Assembly (NCBI RefSeq): GCF_900148505.1
Contig: NZ_FRXO01000016.1
Location: forward strand, 1 to 64,000
Length of the DNA stretch: 64,000 bases
Reading direction: 5' to 3'
Origin: Pseudoxanthobacter soli DSM 19599
GTDB taxonomy: Bacteria > Pseudomonadota > Alphaproteobacteria > Rhizobiales > Segnochrobactraceae
Part shown: positions 18,442-27,121 of the stretch, piece after piece
Position numbering within the stretch: the first letter of the stretch is position 1
Layout: each line of letters begins with the position of its first letter
Position numbers and translations under genes: made by a program
The notes under the pieces: model-generated
What the model was told of the DNA's origin: nothing
Seen by the model: only the letters and a program-made list of their open reading frames with translations
Database searches by the model: none

Positions 18442-18529
18442 TGCGGCCGGCGGGAGGCCTCGACAGGCCGTCCTGCCGCGGAAAAGCCGGGCGCGAAACA
18501 TCAAGGGGGGCCCAAGGGGCCGCACGGAC

Positions 18530-19948
18530 ATGAGCGACACTTCCTACGACATCATCATCATCGGCGGTGGCCCGGGCGGCTATGTCGCGGCGATCCGCGC
18601 GGCCCAGCTCGGCTTCAAGACCGCGGTGGTCGAGAAGTCCCATCTCGGCGGCATCTGCCTCAACTGGGGCTGCATCCCGACCAAGGCGCTGCTGCGCTCG
18701 GCCGAGATCTACCACTACATGGAGCACGCCAAGGACTACGGCCTGTCGGCCTCGGGCGTCGGCTTCGACATCAATGCCGTGATCCAGCGTTCGCGCGGCG
18801 TCGCCAGCCAGCTTTCGACCGGCGTCGGCTTCCTGATGAAGAAGAACAAGATCGACGTGATCTGGGGCAAGGCGACGCTTTCCGCCCCCGGCAAGCTGAA
18901 GGTCGAGGCTGCGGAGAACGCGCCGAAGGGCGCGCTCGGCGGCGGCGACTACGCGGCCAAGAACATCATCATCGCCACCGGTGCCCGTCCGCGCGCGCTG
19001 CCCGGCATCGAGCCGGACAAGAAGCTGATCTGGACCTATTTCGAGGCGCTGAAGCCCGACCGGATGCCGAAGTCGCTGCTGGTGATGGGCTCGGGCGCCA
19101 TCGGCATCGAGTTCGCCTCGTTCTACCGCACCCTTGGCGCCGAGGTGACCGTCGTCGAGGTGATGCCGCAGATCCTGCCGGTGGAAGACCACGAGATCGC
19201 CGCCCACGTCCGCAAGCGGCTCGAGAAGCAGGGCATGAAGATCCTGACCGACGCCAAGGTCGCCGGCGTGAAGAAGAACGCGGATTCCGTGACCGCGACC
19301 GTCGTCACCAAGGACGGCAAGTCGCAGGAGATCACGGCCGATCGGATGATCTCGGCGGTGGGCGTGCAGGGCAACATCGAGGGTCTCGGCCTCGAAGCGC
19401 TCGGCGTGAAGACCGACCGCGGCTGCATCGTGACCGACGGCCTCGGCCGCACCAACGTGCCCGGCCTCTATGCCATCGGCGACGTCGCCGGCCCGCCGAT
19501 GCTCGCCCACAAGGCCGAGCATGAGGGCGTGATCTGCGTCGAAGGCATCAAGGGCCTGCACGTCCACCCGATGGACAAGGCCAAGATCCCGGGCTGCACC
19601 TATTGCAACCCGCAGGTCGCCTCCGTCGGCCTCACCGAGAACAAGGCCAAGGAAGCCGGCCGCAAGATCCGCGTCGGCCGCTTCCCGTTCATCGGCAACG
19701 GCAAGGCGATCGCGCTCGGCGAGCCGGAAGGCCTGGTCAAGACGATCTTCGACGCCGAGACGGGCGAACTGATCGGTGCCCACATGGTCGGAGCCGAGGT
19801 GACGGAACTCATCCAGGGCTTCGTGGTCGCCATGAACCTGGAGACCACCGAGGAAGACCTGATGCACACCGTGTTCCCGCATCCGACCCTGTCGGAGACG
19901 ATGCACGAGAGCGTGCTCGACGCCTACGGCCGGGTGATCCACACCTGA
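18530..19948 (+). CDS. lpdA: Dihydrolipoyl dehydrogenase (E3)
   Basis: 472 residues. This FAD flavoprotein reoxidises dihydrolipoyl groups and makes NADH. The FAD motif is IIIIGGGPGGYVAAIRAAQLG. The redox disulfide lies in GGICLNWGCIPTKALL (C43, C48). The NAD motif is VMGSGAIGIEFASFYRTLG, and the second FAD motif is GLYAIGDVAGPPMLAHKAEHEG. The C-terminal catalytic His-Glu is in HPTLSETMHE. It completes the pyruvate dehydrogenase set downstream of pdhC. Confidence 0.98.
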   Translation: MSDTSYDIIIIGGGPGGYVAAIRAAQLGFKTAVVEKSHLGGICLNWGCIPTKALLRSAEIYHYMEHAKDYGLSASGVGFDINAVIQRSRGVASQLSTGVGFLMKKNKIDVIWGKATLSAPGKLKVEAAENAPKGALGGGDYAAKNIIIATGARPRALPGIEPDKKLIWTYFEALKPDRMPKSLLVMGSGAIGIEFASFYRTLGAEVTVVEVMPQILPVEDHEIAAHVRKRLEKQGMKILTDAKVAGVKKNADSVTATVVTKDGKSQEITADRMISAVGVQGNIEGLGLEALGVKTDRGCIVTDGLGRTNVPGLYAIGDVAGPPMLAHKAEHEGVICVEGIKGLHVHPMDKAKIPGCTYCNPQVASVGLTENKAKEAGRKIRVGRFPFIGNGKAIALGEPEGLVKTIFDAETGELIGAHMVGAEVTELIQGFVVAMNLETTEEDLMHTVFPHPTLSETMHESVLDAYGRVIHT

Positions 19949-20133
19949 CGACGCGATCGGCGGCCGGCTTGGATGCGACCGCATCCGCGCCGGCTTGCCG
20001 GTTGACGAACGCGCCGCCAGTCGCCACCTTTGTGCGGTGCAGGCCTTTGTTCGGCCAGCCGATTTGACCGACCGAATGGCGCACCGCGCCGCGAGTGCCG
20101 GCCGCCGGGTGTGGCGGGTGAGGGGGACCATCC

Positions 20134-20385
20134 ATGAACGGCGTCGGCTTCTTCGGGGCGATCCTGATCGGCATTCTCGCCGGATGGATCGCCGAGCGGG
20201 TGTTCAACCGCAATCACGGCCTGATCACCAACCTCATCGTCGGCCTGATCGGCTCGCTGATCGGCGGCTGGCTGGTGCGGAATTTCCAGATTTCGGTGCT
20301 GCCCGGCTTCTGGACGAGCCTGATCGTCTCCTCCATCGGCGCCGTCGTGCTCCTGTTCGTGCTGGGGCTGTTCCAGCGGCGATGA
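20134..20385 (+). CDS. GlsB/YeaQ/YmgE-family small membrane protein
   Basis: 83 residues, almost wholly hydrophobic with three predicted helices. Glycine-rich motifs typical of the transglycosylase-associated family are present (GAILIGILAGWIAERVF, LIVGLIGSLIGGWLV, IVSSIGAVVLLFVLGLF). Members are often general-stress-induced, but the molecular role is unknown. GAGGGGG lies at good spacing before the ATG. It sits between lpdA and lipA on the same strand. Confidence 0.88.
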   Translation: MNGVGFFGAILIGILAGWIAERVFNRNHGLITNLIVGLIGSLIGGWLVRNFQISVLPGFWTSLIVSSIGAVVLLFVLGLFQRR

Positions 20386-20514
20386 CCGGCGCCGACGACG
20401 GAGCGGCCATGCGGCCGGCGCCCCTCGACGCGGCCGGGCGACAGGGTTAAGACTCGTTCGAAGAACAGTGCGCGCGAAGAACAGACCGCGTTTCCGGCCT
20501 TCGGGCATGGCCTG

Positions 20515-20568
20515 GAAGTTGGCCGGCAGCCCGAAGTTGGCCTGCAACGTGATGTTGGCCTGCAACCC
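20515..20568 (+). repeat. Three tandem 18-nt repeats in the lipA leader
   Basis: The units are GAAGTTGGCCGGCAGCCC, GAAGTTGGCCTGCAACGT and GATGTTGGCCTGCAACCC, directly abutting and ending 17 bp before the lipA ATG chosen. Each differs at two to five positions. Within units, TTGGCC...GGCCAA-like pairing is possible between strands of neighbouring units. Confidence 0.8.
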
Positions 20569-20585
20569 TTGGAATGAAGCCGTTC

Positions 20586-21539
20586 ATGGTCACGGTTCTC
20601 GACACCACCAAAGCCCGTCCCCGTCATCCGGAGAAGGCCGGCCGGCCCGATACGCCGATGCTGCGCAAGCCGGAATGGATCCGCGTGCGCGCGCCGGGCT
20701 CGCCGGTCTATCGCGAGACCCAGGACATCGTGAAGAAGAACGGCCTCGTCACCGTGTGCGAGGAGGCCGGCTGCCCCAATATCGGCGAGTGCTGGTCCAA
20801 GAAGCACGCCACCTTCATGATCATGGGCGACACCTGCACCCGCGCCTGCGCGTTCTGCAACGTGCGCACGGGAATGCCCGGTCCGCTGGACCGCGACGAG
20901 CCGCAGAAGGTGGCCGAGGCGGTCGCGAAGCTGGGCCTCACCCATGTCGTCATCACCTCGGTCGACCGTGACGATCTCGCCGACGGCGGTGCACGCCATT
21001 TCGCCGAGGTGATCGAGGCGATCCGCCACGCTGCGCCGAAGACCACCATCGAGATCCTGACGCCGGACTTCCTCCGCAAGGACGGCGCCTTGGAGGTGGT
21101 CGTCGCTGCACGGCCGGACGTGTTCAACCACAACCTCGAAACCGTGCCGTCGAAATATCTGAAGGTGCGGCCGGGGGCGCGCTACTTTCACTCCATCCGC
21201 CTGCTGCAGCGGGTGAAGGAACTCGATCCGACCATCTTCACCAAGTCCGGCATCATGGTCGGCCTCGGGGAGGAGCGCAACGAGGTGCTCCAGCTGATGG
21301 ACGACCTGCGCTCGGGCGACGTCGACTTCATCACCATCGGCCAGTACCTGCAGCCGACGCGCAAACATCACGAAGTCATGCGCTTCGTTACGCCCGACGA
21401 GTTCAAGGGCTACGAGACGGTGGCCTACGCCAAGGGCTTCCTGATGGTTTCGTCGAGCCCGCTGACCCGATCCTCGCACCATGCCGGCGAGGACTTCGAG
21501 CGGCTGAAGGCGGCGCGCCTCGCCCGCCTCGGCAACTGA
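20586..21539 (+). CDS. lipA: Lipoyl synthase
   Basis: 317 residues. This radical-SAM enzyme inserts two sulfurs into octanoyl groups on lipoyl domains, such as those of PdhB and PdhC here. Auxiliary-cluster cysteines are in [14 protein letters not shown] and the radical-SAM cluster in CTRACAFC. The motif [11 protein letters not shown] and the late [14 protein letters not shown] (RSSxxA) are present. Start 20586 (MVTVLDTTK) matches the usual rhizobial N-terminus; an ATG at 20574 would add four residues. It belongs with the pdh/lpd block functionally. Confidence 0.97.
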   Translation: MVTVLDTTKARPRHPEKAGRPDTPMLRKPEWIRVRAPGSPVYRETQDIVKKNGLVTVCEEAGCPNIGECWSKKHATFMIMGDTCTRACAFCNVRTGMPGPLDRDEPQKVAEAVAKLGLTHVVITSVDRDDLADGGARHFAEVIEAIRHAAPKTTIEILTPDFLRKDGALEVVVAARPDVFNHNLETVPSKYLKVRPGARYFHSIRLLQRVKELDPTIFTKSGIMVGLGEERNEVLQLMDDLRSGDVDFITIGQYLQPTRKHHEVMRFVTPDEFKGYETVAYAKGFLMVSSSPLTRSSHHAGEDFERLKAARLARLGN

Positions 21540-21553
21540 CCGGCGGATTTCGG

Positions 21554-22009
21554 ATGCCTTCTTTCCAGACGTCGCGGCGCGTGCGCCATTCGGCCGCCTC
21601 GATGTTCGATCTCGTGGCGGACGTGGAGAAATATCCGCGCTTCGTGCCGCTGTGCCAGGGCCTCGCCGTGCGCGGCCGCCGCGCGCTGGCCGACGGTCGC
21701 GAGGTGCTCGTCGCCGACATGACGGTCGCCTACAAGATGTTCCGCGAGACCTTCACCTCGCAGGTCGTACTCGACCGCGCGAAGGGGGAAATCCAGGTCT
21801 CCTATCTCGACGGGCCGTTCCGGTCGCTTGAGAACAAGTGGACCTTCCGGGAGACGGGCGAGGAGACCTGCGAGGTCGGCTTCTTCATCTCCTACGAGTT
21901 CAAGAGCCGCGCGCTCGGCGCGCTGATGGGCGCGGTGTTCGAGCAGGCGTTCCGCCGCTTCGCCGAGGCGTTCGAGAGCCGGGCGGACGAGGTCTACGGC
22001 GCGGCCTGA
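21554..22009 (+). CDS. COQ10/RatA-type START-domain protein (ubiquinone-binding)
   Basis: 151 residues. A polyketide-cyclase/START fold opens SFQTSRRVRHSAASMFDLVADVEKYPRFVPLCQ and closes GAVFEQAFRRFAEAFESRADEVYG. Homologues in alphaproteobacteria resemble mitochondrial COQ10, which chaperones ubiquinone for respiration; some annotations use RatA toxin for the same family. It starts 14 bp after lipA, so it is probably in the same transcript, an arrangement common in Rhizobiales. Confidence 0.92.
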   Translation: MPSFQTSRRVRHSAASMFDLVADVEKYPRFVPLCQGLAVRGRRALADGREVLVADMTVAYKMFRETFTSQVVLDRAKGEIQVSYLDGPFRSLENKWTFRETGEETCEVGFFISYEFKSRALGALMGAVFEQAFRRFAEAFESRADEVYGAA

Positions 22010-22163
22010 GCCGAACCGGACGTACCGGCCGGACGGACGGGACAAACTAACGCGCGCGGGGCGTTCCGCTGGCTGACGCGCGGAGACGGGGCGGTGCCGG
22101 CCGGCCTTACGGCCGGCTACCCCGGAGAAAACGGGGCGCTTCCGGCGCCGGGAGGGCGGCCGC

Positions 22164-23057
22164 GTGATCGACAAGCTCGATTTCCTGATCGCGCTCGCCC
22201 GCGAGAAGCATTTCGGCCGCGCGGCGGAAGCCTGCGGCGTCACCCAGCCTACGCTTTCCGCTGGTATCCGCGCGCTGGAGGAACAACTCGGCGCCGTGCT
22301 CGTCAACCGCGGCAGCCGCTTCATCGGCTTCACACCGGAAGGCGAGCGGGTGCTCGAATGGGCGCGGCGCATCGTTGGTGACGCGCGCGCCATGCGCCAG
22401 GAGGTCAACGCGCTGCGCCACGGCCTTGCCGGGCACCTGCGCATCGCGGCGGTGCCGACCGCCCTCGGCCTGATGACCGCGCTGACCACGCCCTACCGCA
22501 CCCGGCATCCCCACGTCCGCATCTCCGTGCAGTCGCGTCCATCCGCCGACATTCTCGATCTTCTGGAGAATCTGGAGATCGATGCCGGGCTGACCTATGT
22601 CGACAACGAGCCGGTCGGCCGCGCCCGCACCATCCCGCTCTATCGCGAGCGTTATCGCTTCCTCACCGCGGCGAGGAACGGGCCGATGGCCGAGCGGGAG
22701 AGCGTGTCGTGGGCGGATTTCGCGGACGTGCCGCTGTGCCTGCTGACGCCCGACATGCAGAACCGGCGCATCGTCGACCGGCTGCTGCGCGGCGCCGGGC
22801 TGAAGTCTGATCCGCAACTTGAGTCGAATTCCATCGTCGTCCTCATCAGTCACGTCCGCACCAGCCACTGGTGCACCATCCTGCCGGAGAGGCTGGCGGA
22901 GACCGTGGGCCTAGAGGGCGAGATCCGGGCGATCCCGATCCTCGGCGCACCGGTCACGCCGACAATCGGCCTCGTGGTGCCGCATCGCGAGCCGATGGCG
23001 CCGCTGACCGCCGCGCTGGTGAACGAAGCGCGGCGGCTTGCCGACGAAGAGGACTGA
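22164..23057 (+). CDS. LysR-family transcriptional regulator, probable formate dehydrogenase regulator
   Basis: 297 residues. The N-terminal winged helix-turn-helix reads KLDFLIALAREKHFGRAAEACGVTQPTLSAGIRALEEQLG, followed by a type-2 periplasmic-binding-like effector domain. It starts with GTG at 22164 after GGGAGG. LysR genes of this kind commonly sit beside fdsGBACD operons. Here an SDR/MarR pair lies in between, but an ATAG-N7-CTAT element is present in front of fdsG. Effector unknown; formate or a related metabolite is a guess from context. Confidence 0.85.
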   Translation: MIDKLDFLIALAREKHFGRAAEACGVTQPTLSAGIRALEEQLGAVLVNRGSRFIGFTPEGERVLEWARRIVGDARAMRQEVNALRHGLAGHLRIAAVPTALGLMTALTTPYRTRHPHVRISVQSRPSADILDLLENLEIDAGLTYVDNEPVGRARTIPLYRERYRFLTAARNGPMAERESVSWADFADVPLCLLTPDMQNRRIVDRLLRGAGLKSDPQLESNSIVVLISHVRTSHWCTILPERLAETVGLEGEIRAIPILGAPVTPTIGLVVPHREPMAPLTAALVNEARRLADEED

Positions 23058-23073
23058 GCGGCGTTCGACGCCG

Positions 23074-23880
23074 TCAGGCCGTGCCGACGCCGTAGCGCGC
23101 CGCCGGCTTGTTCTTCGACAGATCGTGGCCGATGGCCGCGCGGGCGCCGCCGATCGCATCCCACTTGGCCGGGTCGGGCAGGGAGGGAATGGTGACGGTC
23201 TCGCCCTGGTCGAGCCCGGCGAGCGCAGCGTCCACCATATCGCCGACCTCCATCACCATCGACGGATCGAGCCCGTTGATGTCGACGCCCGCGCGCTCGA
23301 AAATCTCGGTGCGCGTCAATCCCGGCAGCACGGCCTGGAAGCGCAGGCGGCTGTCCGGCGTCTGCGCAGCGAGCGACTGGGTGAGGGCGAGCACGAATGC
23401 CTTGCTGGCGGCATAGGTGGCGTGGACCCGTTCCGGGATGAGGGCGACCACGGAGGCGATATTGACGATGGTGCCGCCGCCGCGCGCCTGGAAGGCGTTC
23501 GCCGCCGCCACCGTCAGGGTGTTCACGGCCGTGACGTTGAGGCTGACCATCTTATCGAGATAGTCCGGCGGCGAACTCAAGGCCGGGCCGTCCGGACCGA
23601 TGCCGGCATTGTTCACGATCAGCGAAATCGATGTATCGGCGACGATGCGGTCCACGACGGTTCGCACGCCGGCCTCGCTGCCCAGATCGGCCGGAAGGAT
23701 CGCGACTTTGACGCCGGTCTCGGCGGCGAGGCGTTCCGCCAGCGTCTCCAGCCGCGCCTTGTCGCGGGCGACCAGAACGAGGTCGTGCCCGCGCCGCGCG
23801 AGCCGCTCCGCGTAGGTGGCACCGATGCCGGACGAGGCGCCGGTGACGAGGGCCGTTCCGGCCTTGATGGGGTTGGTCAT
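23074..23880 (-). CDS. Short-chain dehydrogenase/reductase
   Basis: 268 residues. This classical SDR has the cofactor motif TGASSGIGATYAERLARRG, NNAGIG, and catalytic Tyr/Lys in ATYAASKAF. Asp/Arg-type context after the second strand suggests NADP preference, but this is weak. AGGAGACC precedes the ATG at 23880. It is divergent from a MarR-family gene across a 321-bp gap, so that regulator probably controls it. Substrate unknown. Confidence 0.9.
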   Translation of the reverse strand: MTNPIKAGTALVTGASSGIGATYAERLARRGHDLVLVARDKARLETLAERLAAETGVKVAILPADLGSEAGVRTVVDRIVADTSISLIVNNAGIGPDGPALSSPPDYLDKMVSLNVTAVNTLTVAAANAFQARGGGTIVNIASVVALIPERVHATYAASKAFVLALTQSLAAQTPDSRLRFQAVLPGLTRTEIFERAGVDINGLDPSMVMEVGDMVDAALAGLDQGETVTIPSLPDPAKWDAIGGARAAIGHDLSKNKPAARYGVGTA

Positions 23881-24201
23881 CGTGGTCTCCTGATCTGGCT
23901 CCGTTCCGGGAGCAGTCGGTCGCGTCGCCGCATGGCTTCGCAATGGAAAATATCGGTATATGCCACTATATGGATGCAACTGGGATGACGACAAGGGGCC
24001 GAAGGTCATATGCCGAACGGCGGCCCGCGACGCGGTCAGTGCGAACGAGCGCCTCGTGCCGACGTCAGGGTGCGGAGGGTGTTCTTTCCGGACGCGCCGC
24101 CCCCGTCACGGGGCCGTCCGAACATGACGCGCCGGACCGGCGGCCTACATAGGAAGGCGCGGGCCGACGGATGAGCCGGCCCCCGACGCACCGAGGATGA
24201 G
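23881..24201. promoter_or_regulatory. Divergent SDR / MarR intergenic region
   Basis: 321 bp without a gene. An AT-rich patch at 23940-23985 stands out from the GC-rich flanks. It contains two TATATG hexamers (in GGTATATGCC and ACTATATGGA) spaced one helical turn apart. It is the likely site of the SDR promoter and MarR binding, but no clean palindrome was found. Confidence 0.45.
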
Positions 24202-24684
24202 ATGAACGAGACCGAGATCGACAGCCTGAACACCTGGAACTTCTGCTCCAACGCCGCGGTGAAGCGGGCATCGCGCCGGCTTGGCCGCCTCTATGACGAT
24301 GTCCTCGAACCGTCCGGCCTGCGCACCACCCAATTCACGCTGCTGACGCAGATCGCCTACCACATGGCGCCGACATTGAAGGCGCTGGCGACGATGATGG
24401 TCATGGACCAGTCGGCGCTCGGCCATACGCTGCGGCCGCTGCTGCGCGACGGGCTGGTGGAGCTGGTGCCGGACGAGAAGGACCGCCGGGCGAAGCGTGT
24501 TCGGCTGACCGAGGCCGGCAAGGCACGGCAGGTGGAGGCGCTGGCCCTCTGGCAGGACGCCCAGGACCGCTTCGATGCGGTGTTCGGCAAGGAGGAGGCG
24601 GAGGCCTTGCGCGCGACGCTGGACCATCTCTCCTCGGACGGCTTCGCCCGCGCGTTCGCCGTGGCTGGTTCGGCCGCGCGATGA
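24202..24684 (+). CDS. MarR-family transcriptional regulator
   Basis: 160 residues. The winged helix-turn-helix core reads LRTTQFTLLTQIAYHMAPTLKALATMMVMDQSALGHTLRPLLRDGLVELVPDEKDRRAKRVRLTEAGKA, including the DxRxxR wing. It probably works as a dimeric repressor released by a small ligand or by thiol oxidation; one Cys lies near the N-terminus (WNFCSNAAV). It is divergent from the SDR gene, its most likely target. Confidence 0.9.
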   Translation: MNETEIDSLNTWNFCSNAAVKRASRRLGRLYDDVLEPSGLRTTQFTLLTQIAYHMAPTLKALATMMVMDQSALGHTLRPLLRDGLVELVPDEKDRRAKRVRLTEAGKARQVEALALWQDAQDRFDAVFGKEEAEALRATLDHLSSDGFARAFAVAGSAAR

Positions 24685-24781
24685 CCGCGAAGCCCTGCTG
24701 GCGGCAATGCCGCCGACTTGCGATCCATCGCCAGGCTTGCCGAACGAAAAACGCCGACATCCATGCGCGCCACCCGGTTTC

Positions 24782-24800
24782 CGATAGAAATGTTCTATCG
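24782..24800 (+). promoter_or_regulatory. LysR-type box ATAG-N7-CTAT upstream of fdsG
   Basis: CGATAGAA-ATG-TTCTATCG is a perfect 8-bp-arm palindrome containing ATAG-N7-CTAT with T-N11-A, the core recognised by many LysR regulators. It lies about 175 bp before the fdsG start. A second palindrome, GGATCG-N6-CGATCC, follows at 24854-24871. Confidence 0.65.
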
Positions 24801-24975
24801 CAACACGGCGCGCTCGCCTTGATGGCGCTGCAAGCGGAGGCTTTAATTGGAAAGGATCGAAACAGCGATCCGTGAGCAATGTCCGTTCGGATCGAGCGAT
24901 CAGACGGCAGGTATGCTCCAGTAAGTAGCGCCGCGCACGCTTCTGGAAGCGCGGCCGGAGGGAACTGGCGCCGCC

Positions 24976-25527
24976 ATGAGCACCGCTATCGAAACCGTGG
25001 CGAGGGACATGCGGGGCCGCGACGCACCCGCCGGCACCGCTGCGGCCCCGCGTGAGGCCGGCTTCGATGTCGCCCGTGCGGCCGAGATCATCGAAGGACT
25101 GAAGGCCGTTCCTGGCGCGACCCTGCCGATCCTGCACGCACTGCAGGAGGCGTTCGGCTACGTTCCCGCCGGCACCGTGCGCATGATCGCCGAGGCGCTG
25201 AACCTGTCGCGTGCCGAGGTCCACGGCGTCGTGACGTTCTATCACGACTTCCGCGCCGAGCCCGCCGGCCGGCATGTGCTGAAGCTCTGCCGGGCCGAAG
25301 CCTGTCAGTCGGTCGGCTGCGATGCCCTGCACGCCGATGTGCTCGCCCGTCATGGGCTCGACTGGGGTGGAACCACGCCGGATGGCTCTCTGACGATCGA
25401 ACCCATCTATTGTCTCGGGCTCTGCGCCACGGCCCCGGCCGCGATGCTGGACGGCCGGCTGATCGGGCGCGCCACCGCCGCCGGGCTCGACCGGGCCGTC
25501 GCCGCCGTTCGGAGCGACGTACCATGA
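24976..25527 (+). CDS. fdsG: NAD-dependent formate dehydrogenase, gamma subunit (NuoE-like)
   Basis: 183 residues. A thioredoxin-like [2Fe-2S] protein homologous to NuoE; likely ligands are C105 and C110 (LCRAEACQ) and C146 and C150 (YCLGLC). An N-terminal helical part (AAEIIEGLKAVPGATLPILHALQEAFGYVP) is typical. In the FdsABG complex it relays electrons with FdsB to NAD. Its stop overlaps the fdsB start by four bases (ATGA). Confidence 0.93.
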   Translation: MSTAIETVARDMRGRDAPAGTAAAPREAGFDVARAAEIIEGLKAVPGATLPILHALQEAFGYVPAGTVRMIAEALNLSRAEVHGVVTFYHDFRAEPAGRHVLKLCRAEACQSVGCDALHADVLARHGLDWGGTTPDGSLTIEPIYCLGLCATAPAAMLDGRLIGRATAAGLDRAVAAVRSDVP

Positions 25528-27110
25528 GCGCCGCCGGTGATGTCGTCCGCGTGTTCGTGCCCCTCGATTCCGCGGCCGTCGCCGTCGGCGCTGACGAGGT
25601 GGCCGCCGCGCTCGCGACGGCGGCGGCGCGCCTCGGCCGGTCGGTCGAGATCGTCCGCAACGGTTCGCGCGGCCTGTTCTGGCTGGAACCGCTGGTGGAG
25701 GTCGAGACCCCGGCCGGCCGCGTCGCCTACGGACCGGTTGCGCAGGGGGACGTCGAGGCGCTTGCGGCCGACGGACTGTTCGACGGACTGGCGCCGGCCG
25801 GCGCGCTCGCCGGCCTGTTCCACGGACCGACCGCGGACATCGCCTGGCTGAAGAGCCAGCAGCGGCTGACCTTCGCGCGCTGCGGCATCATCGATCCCGT
25901 CTCGCTCGCGGACTACGAGGCGAACGGCGGTCTCGCGGGCCTGAGGCATGCGCTCGAGATCGGCCCGGCTGCCGTGGTGCAGGCGGTGACGGAGTCCGGC
26001 CTACGCGGGCGCGGCGGTGCGGGCTTCCCGACCGGCGTGAAGTGGAAGACGGTGGCCGACGCCGCGGGCGAGCGGAAATATATCGTCTGCAATGCCGACG
26101 AGGGCGATTCCGGCACCTTCGCCGACCGGATGCTGATGGAAGGCGACCCGATCGCGCTGATCGAGGGCATGGCGATCGCCGGCTTCGCGGTCGGCGCGAC
26201 GCAGGGCTACATCTATTGCCGTTCGGAATATCCCGTCGCCATCGCCATGACCAACCGGGCGATCGAGATCGCGCGGACGGCCGGGCTGATCGGTGCGGCG
26301 CTGATGGGCCGCGGCCCGGCCTTCGACATCGAGGTGCGCGTCGGTGCGGGCGCCTATGTCTGCGGCGAGGAGACCGCGCTGCTCGAAAGCCTTGAGGGCC
26401 GGCGCGGCACCGTGCGGCCGAAGCCGCCGCTGCCGGCGCACAAGGGGCTGTTCGGCTGCCCGACGGTCATCAACAACCTGATCTCGCTCGCCACCGTGCC
26501 GGTGATCCTGGCGCGGGGAGCGGCGTTCTATCGCGATTTCGGCATGGGGCGCTCGCGCGGCACCATGCCGGTGCAACTCGCCGGCAACGTGCGTCACGGC
26601 GGGCTCTACGAGACGGCGTTCGGCATCACCCTCGGCGCGCTCGTCGACGAGATCGGCGGCGGCACCGCGACCGGCCGCCCGGTGAAGGCGGTGCAGGTCG
26701 GCGGGCCGCTCGGCGCCTATTTCCCGCCGGCCCTGTTCGATACGCCGTTCGACTACGAGGCCTTCGCCGCTCGCGACGGGCTGATCGGGCACGGCGGCGT
26801 GGTGGTGTTCGACGACCGCGTCGACATGGCTGCGCAGGCTCGGTTCGCCTTCGAGTTCTGCGCCCACGAGAGCTGCGGCAAGTGCACGCCCTGCCGCATC
26901 GGCTCCACCCGCGGCGTCGAGGTGATCGACCGCATCGTCGCCGATATCGACCGCGCGGAGAACCTGATGCTGGTCGAGGATCTCTGCCACACCATGAAGT
27001 TCGGCTCGCTGTGCGCGCTGGGTGGCTTCACGCCCTATCCGGTGATGAGCGCCGTGCGCCACTTCCCCGATGATTTCGACCGCCCGGCGCTGCCGGCGGC
27101 CGCGGAATGA
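25524..27110 (+). CDS. fdsB: NAD-dependent formate dehydrogenase, beta subunit (NuoF-like)
   Basis: 528 residues. An N-terminal thioredoxin-like part of about 120 residues is fused to a NuoF-type flavoprotein. GLRGRGGAGFPTGVKW is the FMN/NADH-binding motif, and YICRSEYP-like sequence with GAGAYVCGEETALLESLEG is also typical. The [4Fe-4S] cluster sits in CAHESCGKCTPCRIG plus a later Cys in LCHTMKFGSLCALG. It passes electrons from formate oxidation to NAD. Translationally coupled to fdsG through ATGA. Confidence 0.95.
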   Translation: MSAAGDVVRVFVPLDSAAVAVGADEVAAALATAAARLGRSVEIVRNGSRGLFWLEPLVEVETPAGRVAYGPVAQGDVEALAADGLFDGLAPAGALAGLFHGPTADIAWLKSQQRLTFARCGIIDPVSLADYEANGGLAGLRHALEIGPAAVVQAVTESGLRGRGGAGFPTGVKWKTVADAAGERKYIVCNADEGDSGTFADRMLMEGDPIALIEGMAIAGFAVGATQGYIYCRSEYPVAIAMTNRAIEIARTAGLIGAALMGRGPAFDIEVRVGAGAYVCGEETALLESLEGRRGTVRPKPPLPAHKGLFGCPTVINNLISLATVPVILARGAAFYRDFGMGRSRGTMPVQLAGNVRHGGLYETAFGITLGALVDEIGGGTATGRPVKAVQVGGPLGAYFPPALFDTPFDYEAFAARDGLIGHGGVVVFDDRVDMAAQARFAFEFCAHESCGKCTPCRIGSTRGVEVIDRIVADIDRAENLMLVEDLCHTMKFGSLCALGGFTPYPVMSAVRHFPDDFDRPALPAAAE

Positions 27111-27121
27111 GGAGGCCCGCC

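Noticed and set aside
22100-22117. Hairpin GCCGGCC-TTAC-GGCCGGC as a terminator of the coq10-like gene
   Set aside because: Perfect short stem but no T run on either strand; left unassigned.
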